A DNA stretch of 6,341 nt from Rhodoferax sp. (GCA_021731215.1 JAKFXU010000193.1:1-6341); one strand, 5' to 3'; positions 1-4,745 are shown, counted from the first letter of the stretch. Numbers and translations: made by a program. The notes: generated by a model not told the origin, from the letters alone.

Positions 1-555
1 GAGGGCTGGGTCACGGCCGAATACGGCATGCTGCCGCGTGCCACCCACAGCCGCAGCGAGCGTGAGGCGGCGCGCGGCAAGCAGAGCGGCCGCACCCAGG
101 AAATTCAACGTCTGATCGGTCGCTCCCTGCGCTCGGTGTTTGACCTGGCCGGCCTGGGTGAGCGCACCATCTATCTGGACTGTGATGTGCTGCAGGCTGA
201 CGGCGGCACCCGCACTGCCGCCATCACCGGGGCTTTTGTCGCCGCGCAGGATGCGGTCAGCCAGTTGCTGGCGCAGGGCAAACTCCAGCAGTCCCCGATT
301 CGCGACCATGTGGCGGCGATCTCGGTCGGCCTGCTGCAGGGCACGCCCTTGCTCGACCTGGAGTACAGCGAGGACGCCGCCTGCGACACCGACATGAACG
401 TGGTGATGACCGGCGCCGGCCATTTCGTGGAAGTGCAGGGCACCGCCGAAGGCGCGGCGTTTTCACGCCAGGAGATGAACGCTTTGCTGGCGTTGGCCGA
501 ACAAGGCATCAGCGACCTGGTCGCGCTGCAGAAGCGCTCGCTGCTCACCCAATAG
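1..555 (+). CDS. rph: Ribonuclease PH, 3' part (5' end outside window)
   Basis: RNase PH is a phosphorolytic 3'-5' exoribonuclease that trims the 3' ends of tRNA precursors, using phosphate and releasing nucleoside diphosphates; it works as a ring-shaped hexamer in the cytoplasm. The frame is open from base 1, reading [18 protein letters not shown], a conserved stretch of the family, so the ATG at 28 is internal and not the start. About 184 residues are present; the family is about 240 long, so roughly 55 N-terminal residues are missing to the left. Visible hallmarks are R-rich [19 protein letters not shown], the phosphate-binding DGGTRTA segment following LDCDVLQA, and the acidic active-site region [14 protein letters not shown]. 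The gene ends at TAG 553-555, 37 bases before rdgB, consistent with the conserved Burkholderiales order rph-rdgB-hemW. Identification is secure; only completeness is limited by the window edge. Confidence 0.97.
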   Translation, partial: EGWVTAEYGMLPRATHSRSEREAARGKQSGRTQEIQRLIGRSLRSVFDLAGLGERTIYLDCDVLQADGGTRTAAITGAFVAAQDAVSQLLAQGKLQQSPIRDHVAAISVGLLQGTPLLDLEYSEDAACDTDMNVVMTGAGHFVEVQGTAEGAAFSRQEMNALLALAEQGISDLVALQKRSLLTQ

Positions 556-592
556 CGGCTGGCGCCATGACTACCGATTTAAAGTTGACTTC

Positions 593-1192
593 ATGAAAAT
601 GGTTCTGGCGTCCAACAACCCCGGTAAATTGGCGGAGCTGCGCGCCATGTTGGCGCCGCTCGGGCTTGAGTTGATCGCGCAAGGCGAGTTGGGCATCGCC
701 GAAGCACCCGAGCCGTACCGCACCTTTGTCGAGAATGCGCTGGCCAAGGCGCGCCACGCTGCCGAGCACAGTGGCCTGGCGGCGCTGGCGGACGATGCCG
801 GTTTGTGTGTCGATGCCTTCGGCGGCTTGCCGGGCGTCGATACCGCGTATTACGCCACGCGGTTTGGCTACGCCAAAGGCGACGACAACAACGTGCGCGC
901 CCTGCTGGAACAAATGCAGGGCGTTGAGCAGCGCCGTGCCGCGCTGGTCAGCACACTGGTGGCGGTGCGCTCGCCGCAAGACCCCGAGCCGCTGATCGCG
1001 GTCGGCCGCGTGCAGGGCGAGATCGCCCGCGCCCCGGTCGGCGACAACGGCTTTGGTTTTGATCCGGTGATGTACCTCCCCGAGCTGGGCCAGACCTTTG
1101 CCCAATTGCCGGTGGCGGTGAAAAATGCCAACAGCCACCGGGGGCGGGCGGCGCGGGCCATGCTGGCGCTGATGCGTGAACGCTGGCTGTAG
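593..1192 (+). CDS. rdgB: XTP/dITP (non-canonical purine NTP) pyrophosphatase RdgB
   Basis: Ham1/RdgB-family enzyme (199 aa, normal length) that hydrolyses dITP, XTP and dUTP-like purine analogues to the monophosphate and pyrophosphate, keeping deaminated purines out of DNA and RNA. The sequence shows the family signatures in order: N-terminal SNNPGK (residues 7-12, nucleotide binding), TFVENALAKAR (44-54), LADDAGLCVDAFGG (65-78) with the metal-binding and catalytic acidic pair at 67-68, GFGFDP (153-158), and SHRGRAARAM (181-190). ATG 593 is chosen because it gives MKMVLASNN, but ATG 599 (MVLASNN) is also possible; neither has a good Shine-Dalgarno sequence. A nine-codon frame starting at 567 overlaps this start as ATGA and could couple translation. 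It sits between rph and hemW with short gaps, so it is probably co-transcribed with both. Confidence 0.96.
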   Translation: MKMVLASNNPGKLAELRAMLAPLGLELIAQGELGIAEAPEPYRTFVENALAKARHAAEHSGLAALADDAGLCVDAFGGLPGVDTAYYATRFGYAKGDDNNVRALLEQMQGVEQRRAALVSTLVAVRSPQDPEPLIAVGRVQGEIARAPVGDNGFGFDPVMYLPELGQTFAQLPVAVKNANSHRGRAARAMLALMRERWL

Positions 1193-1209
1193 GGCGGGTC
1201 GTACTGGCC

Positions 1210-2448
1210 ATGATCCCGATTGCACCGGCTTTTATCGCGTCCGAGACGGCGGCGCGCCACGACCTGGCGCACTATATGCGGCCCGGCACTTTGCAGTTGA
1301 CGGCCCTGCCGCCGCTGTCGCTCTATGTGCACCTGCCCTGGTGCCTGAAAAAATGCCCTTATTGCGATTTCAACTCGCACCAAATGCGCGCCGCCGAGCT
1401 GCCCGAGCAGCGCTACCTGGAGGCCGTGCTGGCCGATCTGGAAGCGGCGCTGCCGCTGGTGTGGGGCCGCAGGGTGCACAGTATTTTTATCGGCGGCGGC
1501 ACGCCCAGTCTGTTTTCACCCGAGGCGATCGATCGCCTGCTGAGCGGCATTCGGGCCCGCCTGCCGCTCGAGCCCGACTGCGAGATCACGCTGGAGGCCA
1601 ATCCGGGCACCTTCGAGAAAGACCGTTTCCGGGCCTTCCGATCCGCCGGTGTGACCCGCCTGTCGGTCGGGGTGCAGAGCTTTAACGACGACTTTTTGAA
1701 AACCCTGGGGCGGGTGCATGACCGCGCCCAGGCGCTGGCCGCGGTGGAAGAAGCGGCGCAGGCCTTCGACACCTTCAACCTGGACATCATGTACGCGCTG
1801 CCGGGCCAGACGCTGGCCGCTCTGAAACAGGACATGGCCACGGCGCTGGCGCTGGCGCCGCCGCATATCTCGATCTACCACCTCACCATCGAGCCCAACA
1901 CCTATTTCGCCAAGTTCCCACCGCTGATCCCCGAGGAAGACACGGCCTACGACATGCTGGATCTCATCACCGACATGACAGGCCAAGCCGGGTTGCAGCG
2001 CTATGAAGTGTCGGCCTATGCCAGCGCCGGCCATCGCTGCCAGCACAACCTCAACTACTGGCAGTTTGGCGACTACCTGGGCTTGGGCGCGGGAGCGCAC
2101 AGCAAGCTCAGTTTTGCCCACCGGGTGGTGCGCCAAGTGCGTTTTCGCGAGCCCCGCCGGTACATGGAGCAAGCGCTGGCCGGCCACTGCCTGGCCCAGG
2201 ACAGCGAAGTCAGCCGGGCTGACTTGCCGTTTGAGTTCATGCTCAATGCCCTGCGGTTGAAAGACGGCTTTGTGTTGCAGCAGTTTTGCGAACGCACCGG
2301 TCTGGCCATTGGCGCGATTCAAAAAGGCCTGGATGCGGCCGAACGCCAAGGTTTGATCGAGCGCGACCTGACCCGCGTCAAACCGAGCGTGCGGGGCTTT
2401 GATTTTTTGAACGATCTGCAAGCGCTGTTCCTGCCGCCGCCGCGCTGA
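1210..2448 (+). CDS. hemW: HemW, radical-SAM heme chaperone (formerly annotated as oxygen-independent coproporphyrinogen oxidase-like)
   Basis: HemW binds heme and is thought to deliver it to respiratory enzymes; it is a relative of HemN but lacks coproporphyrinogen oxidase activity in studied members. The 412-residue product has the radical-SAM CX3CX2C cluster motif in CLKKCPYC (Cys45, Cys49, Cys52), the SAM-binding GGGTPS (95-100), EANPGT (129-134), GVQSFND (154-160), LDIMYALPGQT (191-201), and the HNLNYW element (279-284) matching the HNxxY-type motif linked to heme binding in HemW. A HemN C-terminal-like domain follows (about 335-400). Only one Cys triad is flanked by CDF, and the HemW-type HNxxYW motif argues for HemW over HemN. 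It starts 17 bases after rdgB with no clear ribosome binding site; a later in-frame ATG (residue 23) is less likely. Operon member with rph and rdgB. Confidence 0.95.
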   Translation: MIPIAPAFIASETAARHDLAHYMRPGTLQLTALPPLSLYVHLPWCLKKCPYCDFNSHQMRAAELPEQRYLEAVLADLEAALPLVWGRRVHSIFIGGGTPSLFSPEAIDRLLSGIRARLPLEPDCEITLEANPGTFEKDRFRAFRSAGVTRLSVGVQSFNDDFLKTLGRVHDRAQALAAVEEAAQAFDTFNLDIMYALPGQTLAALKQDMATALALAPPHISIYHLTIEPNTYFAKFPPLIPEEDTAYDMLDLITDMTGQAGLQRYEVSAYASAGHRCQHNLNYWQFGDYLGLGAGAHSKLSFAHRVVRQVRFREPRRYMEQALAGHCLAQDSEVSRADLPFEFMLNALRLKDGFVLQQFCERTGLAIGAIQKGLDAAERQGLIERDLTRVKPSVRGFDFLNDLQALFLPPPR

Positions 2449-2462
2449 GCGCTCTGTTTTTT
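2421..2462 (+). terminator. Possible weak intrinsic terminator at the end of hemW
   Basis: AGCGCT at 2421-2426 is self-complementary to AGCGCT at 2448-2453, giving a 6-bp stem with a long loop (or a 4-bp GCGC/GCGC hairpin around the stop codon, 2442-2452), followed by a run of six T at 2457-2462. The stem is short or the loop long, so the call is weak, but its place between hemW and a separately promoted gene is sensible. Confidence 0.3.
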
Positions 2463-2475
2463 GGCGGAGCCGCGC

Positions 2476-2500
2476 TATAGTCCGGTTCAATGATGGAGGG
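2476..2500 (+). promoter_or_regulatory. Candidate -10 box and Shine-Dalgarno for the CBS-domain gene
   Basis: TATAGT at 2476-2481 resembles a sigma-70 -10 hexamer; the best position for a -35 box (TCTGTT, 2453-2458, 17-bp spacing) is poor. A strong Shine-Dalgarno, GGAGGG at 2495-2500, lies eight bases before ATG 2509 and fixes that start. Together they suggest that the CBS gene has its own transcription start separate from hemW. Confidence 0.45.
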
Positions 2501-2508
2501 TCTGGACG

Positions 2509-3189
2509 ATGTTCTATGTCTATGGCGTTAGCGGGCAATCATTTCGGGGCTCAATGGAGCAACTGCGCCAGATTGAGCGCGTCGGCGCGTCGGCCCGCGC
2601 CAACGCCATCAAGCCGGTTAAACGCGATGGGCTCGACCCCGGCTATGCTGCCATCGGCAGCGTTGCCGGGCCGCTGCCGGCAGCGCCCAGCGACGAGGCG
2701 CATCGCAGCGCCTTGGCCGCTTACGCCCAGACCCAGAAGGTGGAGCAGCCGCGCCAGCCCTTGCGGCGGGTCGATGAGTTGATGAGCCGCCCGGTGATCA
2801 CCCTGCCCGATAGCGCGACGGTGCTGCAGGCCTGGCAACTGCTGGCCCAGCAGGGCGTGGGTCAGGCGCCGGTGGTCAATGCGGCCGCCACGCTGGTGGG
2901 TTTGTTGTCCCGGGCTGACTTGATGCGTCCCGAACACCTGCCAACGCCGGACAGCAATGCGCTGGTGTGGCGCGCTCTGCTGGCGCAAAGCGTGGTGGAC
3001 ATCATGCGCACGCCAGTGCCCAGCGTGGCGCCCGATACCGATATCCGGCGCGTGGCGCGCGTTCTGCTCGATACCGGATTGCCGGGTCTGGCGGTGGTCG
3101 ATGAGCAGGGTCTGGTCAGTGGTTTTATTTCGCGCTCCGACATCCTGCGCGCGGTGGTGACGGACCCGCCACTGGACCTCTGGGGTTAA
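2509..3189 (+). CDS. Two-CBS-domain protein of unknown partner
   Basis: A soluble 226-residue protein with a tandem CBS pair (Bateman module). CBS pairs usually bind adenine nucleotides or related ligands and regulate an attached or partner protein. CBS1 spans about residues 88-140 (VDELMSRPVITLPDSATV ... GLLSRADLM) and CBS2 about 160-217 (VVDIMRTPVPSVAPDTDI ... GFISRSDILRAV); both carry the usual D-M-x-x-P-V opening and S-R-x-D closing patterns, the latter often contacting the ligand ribose and phosphate. The first 85 residues (MFYVYGVSGQSFRGSMEQLRQ onward) have no motif I recognise, show an Ala/Pro-rich linker at about 51-85 and have no signal peptide. No catalytic domain is fused, so it probably works as a nucleotide-sensing regulator or is of unknown function. 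The start is fixed by a strong ribosome binding site. No neighbour reveals the partner. Confidence 0.88.
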   Translation: MFYVYGVSGQSFRGSMEQLRQIERVGASARANAIKPVKRDGLDPGYAAIGSVAGPLPAAPSDEAHRSALAAYAQTQKVEQPRQPLRRVDELMSRPVITLPDSATVLQAWQLLAQQGVGQAPVVNAAATLVGLLSRADLMRPEHLPTPDSNALVWRALLAQSVVDIMRTPVPSVAPDTDIRRVARVLLDTGLPGLAVVDEQGLVSGFISRSDILRAVVTDPPLDLWG

Positions 3190-3190
3190 C

Positions 3191-3262
3191 CTGGCCCCCA
3201 CGCTTGTCGCTACGCGTACTGCGCTGCCCCCCGAGGGGGCTGGCCTTGCTTGGGGCGGCCCG
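3191..3262. repeat. GC-rich hairpin, probable dispersed intergenic repeat (REP/BIME-like)
   Basis: This non-coding block just after the CBS gene contains a perfect inner stem, GCCCCC (3226-3231) pairing with GGGGGC (3235-3240) around a three-base loop, and an imperfect outer stem, GGCCCCCA (3193-3200) against TGGGGCGGCC (3251-3260). The design, with CGCTACGCG-like sequence between the arms, resembles GC-rich repeats I associate with Comamonadaceae intergenic regions; that is recall, not a search result. It could also act as a transcription terminator or 3' stabiliser for the CBS gene from the left, or formerly for the tRNA gene from the right, although no T-run follows. Confidence 0.55.
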
Positions 3263-3280
3263 GCGCGGCGGTTAGTGCTC

Positions 3281-3335
3281 TGGCGCAAGCTCAGGATTCG
3301 AACCCTGGAAACCTTGCGGTTTGCCGGTTTTCAAG
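3281..3335 (-). repeat. Duplicated 3' half of tRNA-Ser(UGA): distal attachment-site copy
   Basis: These 55 bases match the 3' half of the intact tRNA-Ser gene (4552-4607) in the same orientation, from the encoded CCA end (TGG on the + strand at 3281) through the T arm and variable arm to the 5' edge of the anticodon loop. There are two differences: one substitution in the acceptor strand (position 3286, C instead of G) and one missing G in the T stem near 3294. The match begins exactly at the tRNA end and stops exactly at the anticodon loop, which is the usual core for tyrosine-recombinase integration into tRNA genes. It lacks the 5' half and cannot form a functional tRNA. It is read here as the displaced original tRNA 3' end. 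Confidence 0.85.
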
Positions 3336-3480
3336 TCTCCAGCAGAAATCAGTAAAAATCAACGGCTTAGGCTGCTTTCATCTCCACAACTCCGCAATTT
3401 AAGCCCCCGAAATACTTAATAACGAGGCCGGTTCAGTCTTGCGTTGCGGAGATGGCATCGCGGGCAAAAAATAAACAAAA

Positions 3481-3511
3481 GTGTTGCGTTTTACATTGAT
3501 AAACACAACAC
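3481..3511. promoter_or_regulatory. 31-bp imperfect palindrome, candidate HicB operator
   Basis: GTGTTG at 3481-3486 pairs with CAACAC at 3506-3511; inside, GTTT (3488-3491) pairs with AAAC (3501-3504) and CA with TG around a central T at 3496. In all, 12 of 15 symmetric positions are complementary. It lies 20 bases before hicA and covers the candidate -35 box. Chromosomal HicB proteins with a C-terminal helix-turn-helix, as here, repress their own operon by binding palindromic DNA, so this is the natural operator. Confidence 0.55.
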
Positions 3512-3523
3512 ATCTGTTATTAT
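3496..3523 (+). promoter_or_regulatory. Candidate hicAB promoter
   Basis: TTGATA (3496-3501) and TATTAT (3518-3523) each match the sigma-70 consensus at five of six positions with 16-bp spacing. Transcription would begin near 3530, at or next to the hicA start codon, giving an almost leaderless hicA. The -35 box lies within the palindromic operator candidate. An alternative -35, TTTACA at 3490-3495, has no equally good -10 partner. Confidence 0.45.
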
Positions 3524-3530
3524 TCGCAGC

Positions 3531-3710
3531 ATGAACTCCAAGCAGATGAAGAAGTGGCTGGAACAGCAAGGCGCTACCTTTCAACCCGGCAAGGGTTCCC
3601 ATTTGAAGGTGTTCCTGAACGGTAAGCAGTCTGCCCTGCCCATGCACGGTACAACAGAACTCGGCAAGGGACTTGAAGCCGTTATTAAACGCCAACTTGG
3701 TTTGAAGTGA
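3531..3710 (+). CDS. hicA: HicA family toxin, mRNA interferase
   Basis: HicA is a small double-stranded-RNA-binding-fold ribonuclease that cleaves mRNAs and stops translation when free of HicB. The 59-residue product is the normal size. It starts with MNSKQMKKWLEQQGA, a typical HicA N-terminal helix, followed by the catalytic strand KGSHLKVF with the conserved His24 and by LPMHG (36-40), then the basic C-terminal helix GKGLEAVIKRQLGLK. ATG 3531 is chosen because homology starts there; an in-frame upstream ATG at 3444 would add 29 unrelated residues and run through the promoter and operator. No Shine-Dalgarno precedes ATG 3531 (TTATTATTCGCAGC), so translation of the toxin should be weak. Its stop is nine bases before the hicB ATG, typical of the toxin-first hicAB order. 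All key residues are intact, so the toxin is probably functional. Confidence 0.93.
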   Translation: MNSKQMKKWLEQQGATFQPGKGSHLKVFLNGKQSALPMHGTTELGKGLEAVIKRQLGLK

Positions 3711-3718
3711 GGAAAAAT

Positions 3719-4135
3719 ATGTTTGACTACCCTGTGACCCTGACCCCCGATGACGGCACCGTGTTGGTGACGTTTGCCGATGTGCCCGAGGCCATCACCT
3801 TCGGCGTGGATGAGGATGAAGCCTTGCTTCAAGCTGTGGACGCATTGGAAAGCGCTCTGTCCTTCTACGTGGATGCCCGTAAAGCGTTGCCCGCTGTTAG
3901 CCAGCCAGCACCCGGACAGAAAACGGTGCGCCCGTCAGCACTGGAGTGCGCCAAGCTCGGTGTGTATCAGGCGATGACCGAACAGGGCATCAAAAAATCA
4001 GAACTGGCGCGTCGCTTGGGCTGGCACATGCCACAAGTTGACCGCTTGTTTGACCTGCGTCACGCCTCTAGGCTAGATCAGATTGAGGCGGCAGCGCTTG
4101 TGCTCGGTCGGCATGTCGAGATAACGGTAGCCTGA
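3719..4135 (+). CDS. hicB: HicB family antitoxin with C-terminal helix-turn-helix
   Basis: HicB neutralises HicA by covering its active site and represses the operon. The 138-residue product has the HicB RNase-H-like fold at about residues 1-55 (MFDYPVTLTPDDGTVLVTFADVPEA, then DEDEALLQAVDALESAL), a Pro-rich linker (56-75), and a C-terminal XRE-type helix-turn-helix at about 79-135 (GVYQAMTEQGIKKSELARRLGWHMPQ ... RLDQIEAAALVLG). This helix-turn-helix type of HicB is the E. coli K-12-like class rather than the ribbon-helix-helix class. ATG 3719 is preferred over the in-frame GTG at 3707, because GAGG at 3709-3712 stands six bases before it and the protein then begins with the family-typical MFDYP. 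The ribosome binding site overlaps the hicA stop, suggesting coupled or independent strong translation of the antitoxin. Confidence 0.93.
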   Translation: MFDYPVTLTPDDGTVLVTFADVPEAITFGVDEDEALLQAVDALESALSFYVDARKALPAVSQPAPGQKTVRPSALECAKLGVYQAMTEQGIKKSELARRLGWHMPQVDRLFDLRHASRLDQIEAAALVLGRHVEITVA

Positions 4136-4142
4136 TTGCCTG

Positions 4143-4352
4143 ATGGAGCAAAGCGAGTTCGTCATCGGGCTGGAGTTTTGGACGCAAGCCGGACGATGGC
4201 GCTGCACTGATGTTGGTTCGCGGACAATCTGCGCCATCAAACTCGAAGGCGATCCGCTTGACTGGAACGGGCCACCCTACAGCATCGTCGAGCACGTATT
4301 CGATGAATACGATTTCGATGGGCTTTATGCCAGCGAGACTGATGTTGCGTAA
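4143..4352 (+). CDS. Small hypothetical protein downstream of hicB, putative third operon member
   Basis: A 69-residue acidic, soluble protein with no signal peptide or membrane segment. I cannot assign a function. It has a distinctive composition: aromatic EFWTQAGRWRCTDVGSRTI (11-29), then a segment with NGPPYSIVEHVFDEYDFDG (47-65). The TDVGSRT and NGPPY...VFDEYD blocks look like a conserved small-protein family that I recall loosely from accessory loci, without certainty. The ATG is seven bases after the hicB stop on the same strand, so co-transcription is likely; there is no clear Shine-Dalgarno, which suggests coupling to hicB. Its stop codon directly abuts the stop of an opposing reading frame. 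It could be a modulator of the HicA/HicB pair, an unrelated cargo gene, or a domain-sized remnant. Confidence 0.6.
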   Translation: MEQSEFVIGLEFWTQAGRWRCTDVGSRTICAIKLEGDPLDWNGPPYSIVEHVFDEYDFDGLYASETDVA

Positions 4353-4547
4353 TCACTGGCACGCGCTGACCGCCGCTTCAAGCTCGGCCTTGTAGCCTTG
4401 CCGCTGCAATCGTTCAGCGCGTAGCGCCTTCATCTGATTCCAAATGCCGGAGCCGAGCGGCAGGCCATCCACGGCGAATAGCGGGCGCTGCGGGGGCTTG
4501 TTGCCTACCGGCTTTGCATAGCGCCGAACTTCGCTAAGTTGTTGTTT
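4353..4547 (-). pseudogene. Unrecognised reading-frame fragment, 3' end of a gene truncated at the tRNA junction
   Basis: On the minus strand an open frame of 64 codons runs from the bases next to the tRNA 3' end to TGA at 4355-4353. It reads [19 protein letters not shown] then [19 protein letters not shown] and a charged helical tail MKALRAERLQRQGYKAELE followed by AAVSACQ. Codon third positions are rich in G and C and the composition is protein-like, more so than the competing frames. There is no good start: an in-frame TAA sits at 4550-4548, directly beside the tRNA CCA, and the only internal starts are GTG at 4472 and ATG at 4433. It looks like the end of a gene whose front was lost at the integration junction, or a small gene with an unusual start. 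I do not recognise the family. It ends tail to tail with the 69-codon gene, without a gap. Confidence 0.45.
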
Positions 4548-4549
4548 TT
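4527..4549 (+). terminator. Possible weak terminator for the rightward island transcripts
   Basis: AACTT (4527-4531) pairs with AAGTT (4536-4540) around a CGCT loop and is followed by GTTGTTTTT (4541-4549). The stem is short and AT-rich, so efficiency would be low, but it sits just before the convergent tRNA gene where a terminator for hicAB would be useful. Confidence 0.25.
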
Positions 4550-4551
4550 AT

Positions 4552-4639
4552 TGGCGGAAGCTCAGGGATTCGAACCCTGGAAACCTTGCGGTTTGCCGGT
4601 TTTCAAGACCGGTGCAATCGACCACTCTGCCAAGCTTCC
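4552..4639 (-). tRNA. tRNA-Ser (anticodon UGA), CCA encoded
   Basis: Read on the minus strand, the 88 bases fold into a class II tRNA: acceptor stem GGAAGCT (4639-4633) with AGCTTCC (4562-4556), discriminator G at 4555 and encoded CCA at 4554-4552. The anticodon stem CCGGT/ACCGG holds the seven-base loop CTTGAAA, with anticodon TGA at 4605-4603, which reads UCA and other UCN codons. The long variable arm AAACC-GCAA-GGTTT is the serine hallmark, and the T arm is CAGGG-TTCGAAT-CCCTG. All stems are intact, so this is the working copy. Its 3' half is repeated at 3281-3335. If an element integrated here, this 3' half was supplied by the element, which keeps the tRNA functional. Confidence 0.95.
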
Positions 4640-4648
4640 GAGCCGCGT

Positions 4649-4654
4649 ATTCTA
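4649..4654 (-). promoter_or_regulatory. Candidate -10 box of the tRNA-Ser gene
   Basis: On the minus strand TAGAAT (4654-4649) matches the -10 consensus at five of six positions and lies nine bases before the first base of the tRNA. The region about 17 bases upstream has no good -35 hexamer. The spacing suits a short 5' leader removed by RNase P. Confidence 0.4.
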
Positions 4655-4745
4655 ACTGGCTGGCAGCCAATCTTCGGATTCGAGGCGGGACATTGGTTCT
4701 TTCGCGCCTGCAGGGGCGTTGCGGCATCGAGGCGATAAAAAGCCT

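Larger units (their letters stand above)
3336..3530. other. Non-coding left arm of the mini-island upstream of hicA
   Basis: No convincing gene lies here. The stretch is AT-richer than its surroundings. It holds an imperfect inverted repeat: CATCTCC...GCAA at 3379-3397 against TTGCGTTGCGGAGATG at 3439-3454 (one mismatch plus a three-base insertion), 41 bases apart. It also contains the hicAB promoter and operator candidates. On the minus strand only a 20-codon open stretch ending at TAA near 3368 is seen, without support as a gene. The arm may contain integrase arm-type sites or a 5' structure of the hicAB transcript. Confidence 0.4.
3281..4607. mobile_element. tRNA-Ser-integrated mini-island carrying hicAB
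   Basis: The interval is bounded by direct repeats of the tRNA-Ser 3' half (3281-3335 and 4552-4607). Inside, about 1.2 kb holds hicA, hicB, a 69-codon gene and an opposing reading-frame fragment; the stretch before hicA is visibly richer in A and T than the flanking genes. The direct repeats and location at the 3' end of a tRNA gene are the signature of integration by a tyrosine recombinase. No recombinase gene is present, so the unit is either mobilised in trans or is what remains after loss of the integrase by deletion. A fresh element would have identical repeats; two differences in the distal copy suggest an established insertion. Confidence 0.7.

Noticed and set aside
545..1479. Long minus-strand frames antisense to rdgB and the start of hemW
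   Set aside because: They are composition-driven shadows of well-identified genes and have Arg/Gln/His-rich, low-complexity translations.
1176..1685. A plus-strand frame overlapping the end of rdgB and the start of hemW
   Set aside because: It lies in another frame over the HemW radical-SAM motif and its translation is Ala/Arg-rich without family features.
1516..2538. A 340-codon open frame on the minus strand antisense to hemW
   Set aside because: It mirrors hemW codons in a GC-rich genome, has no recognisable domain and runs over the strong ribosome site and start of the next gene; hemW itself has all family motifs.
3444..3530. Upstream in-frame ATG for hicA adding 29 residues
   Set aside because: The extra residues are not HicA-like, and the region contains the promoter and palindrome; the family start is at 3531.
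3399..3695. A 98-codon minus-strand frame antisense to hicA
   Set aside because: It is antisense to a clear HicA gene and crosses the promoter and operator; no protein features.
3707..3718. GTG start for hicB overlapping the hicA stop
   Set aside because: ATG 3719 has GAGG at the right distance and gives the normal N-terminus; the GTG overlaps the ribosome site.
3281..4607. An insertion sequence or transposon explanation for the repeated flanks
   Set aside because: The repeats are direct copies of a tRNA half gene, with no terminal inverted repeats, transposase or short target duplication.
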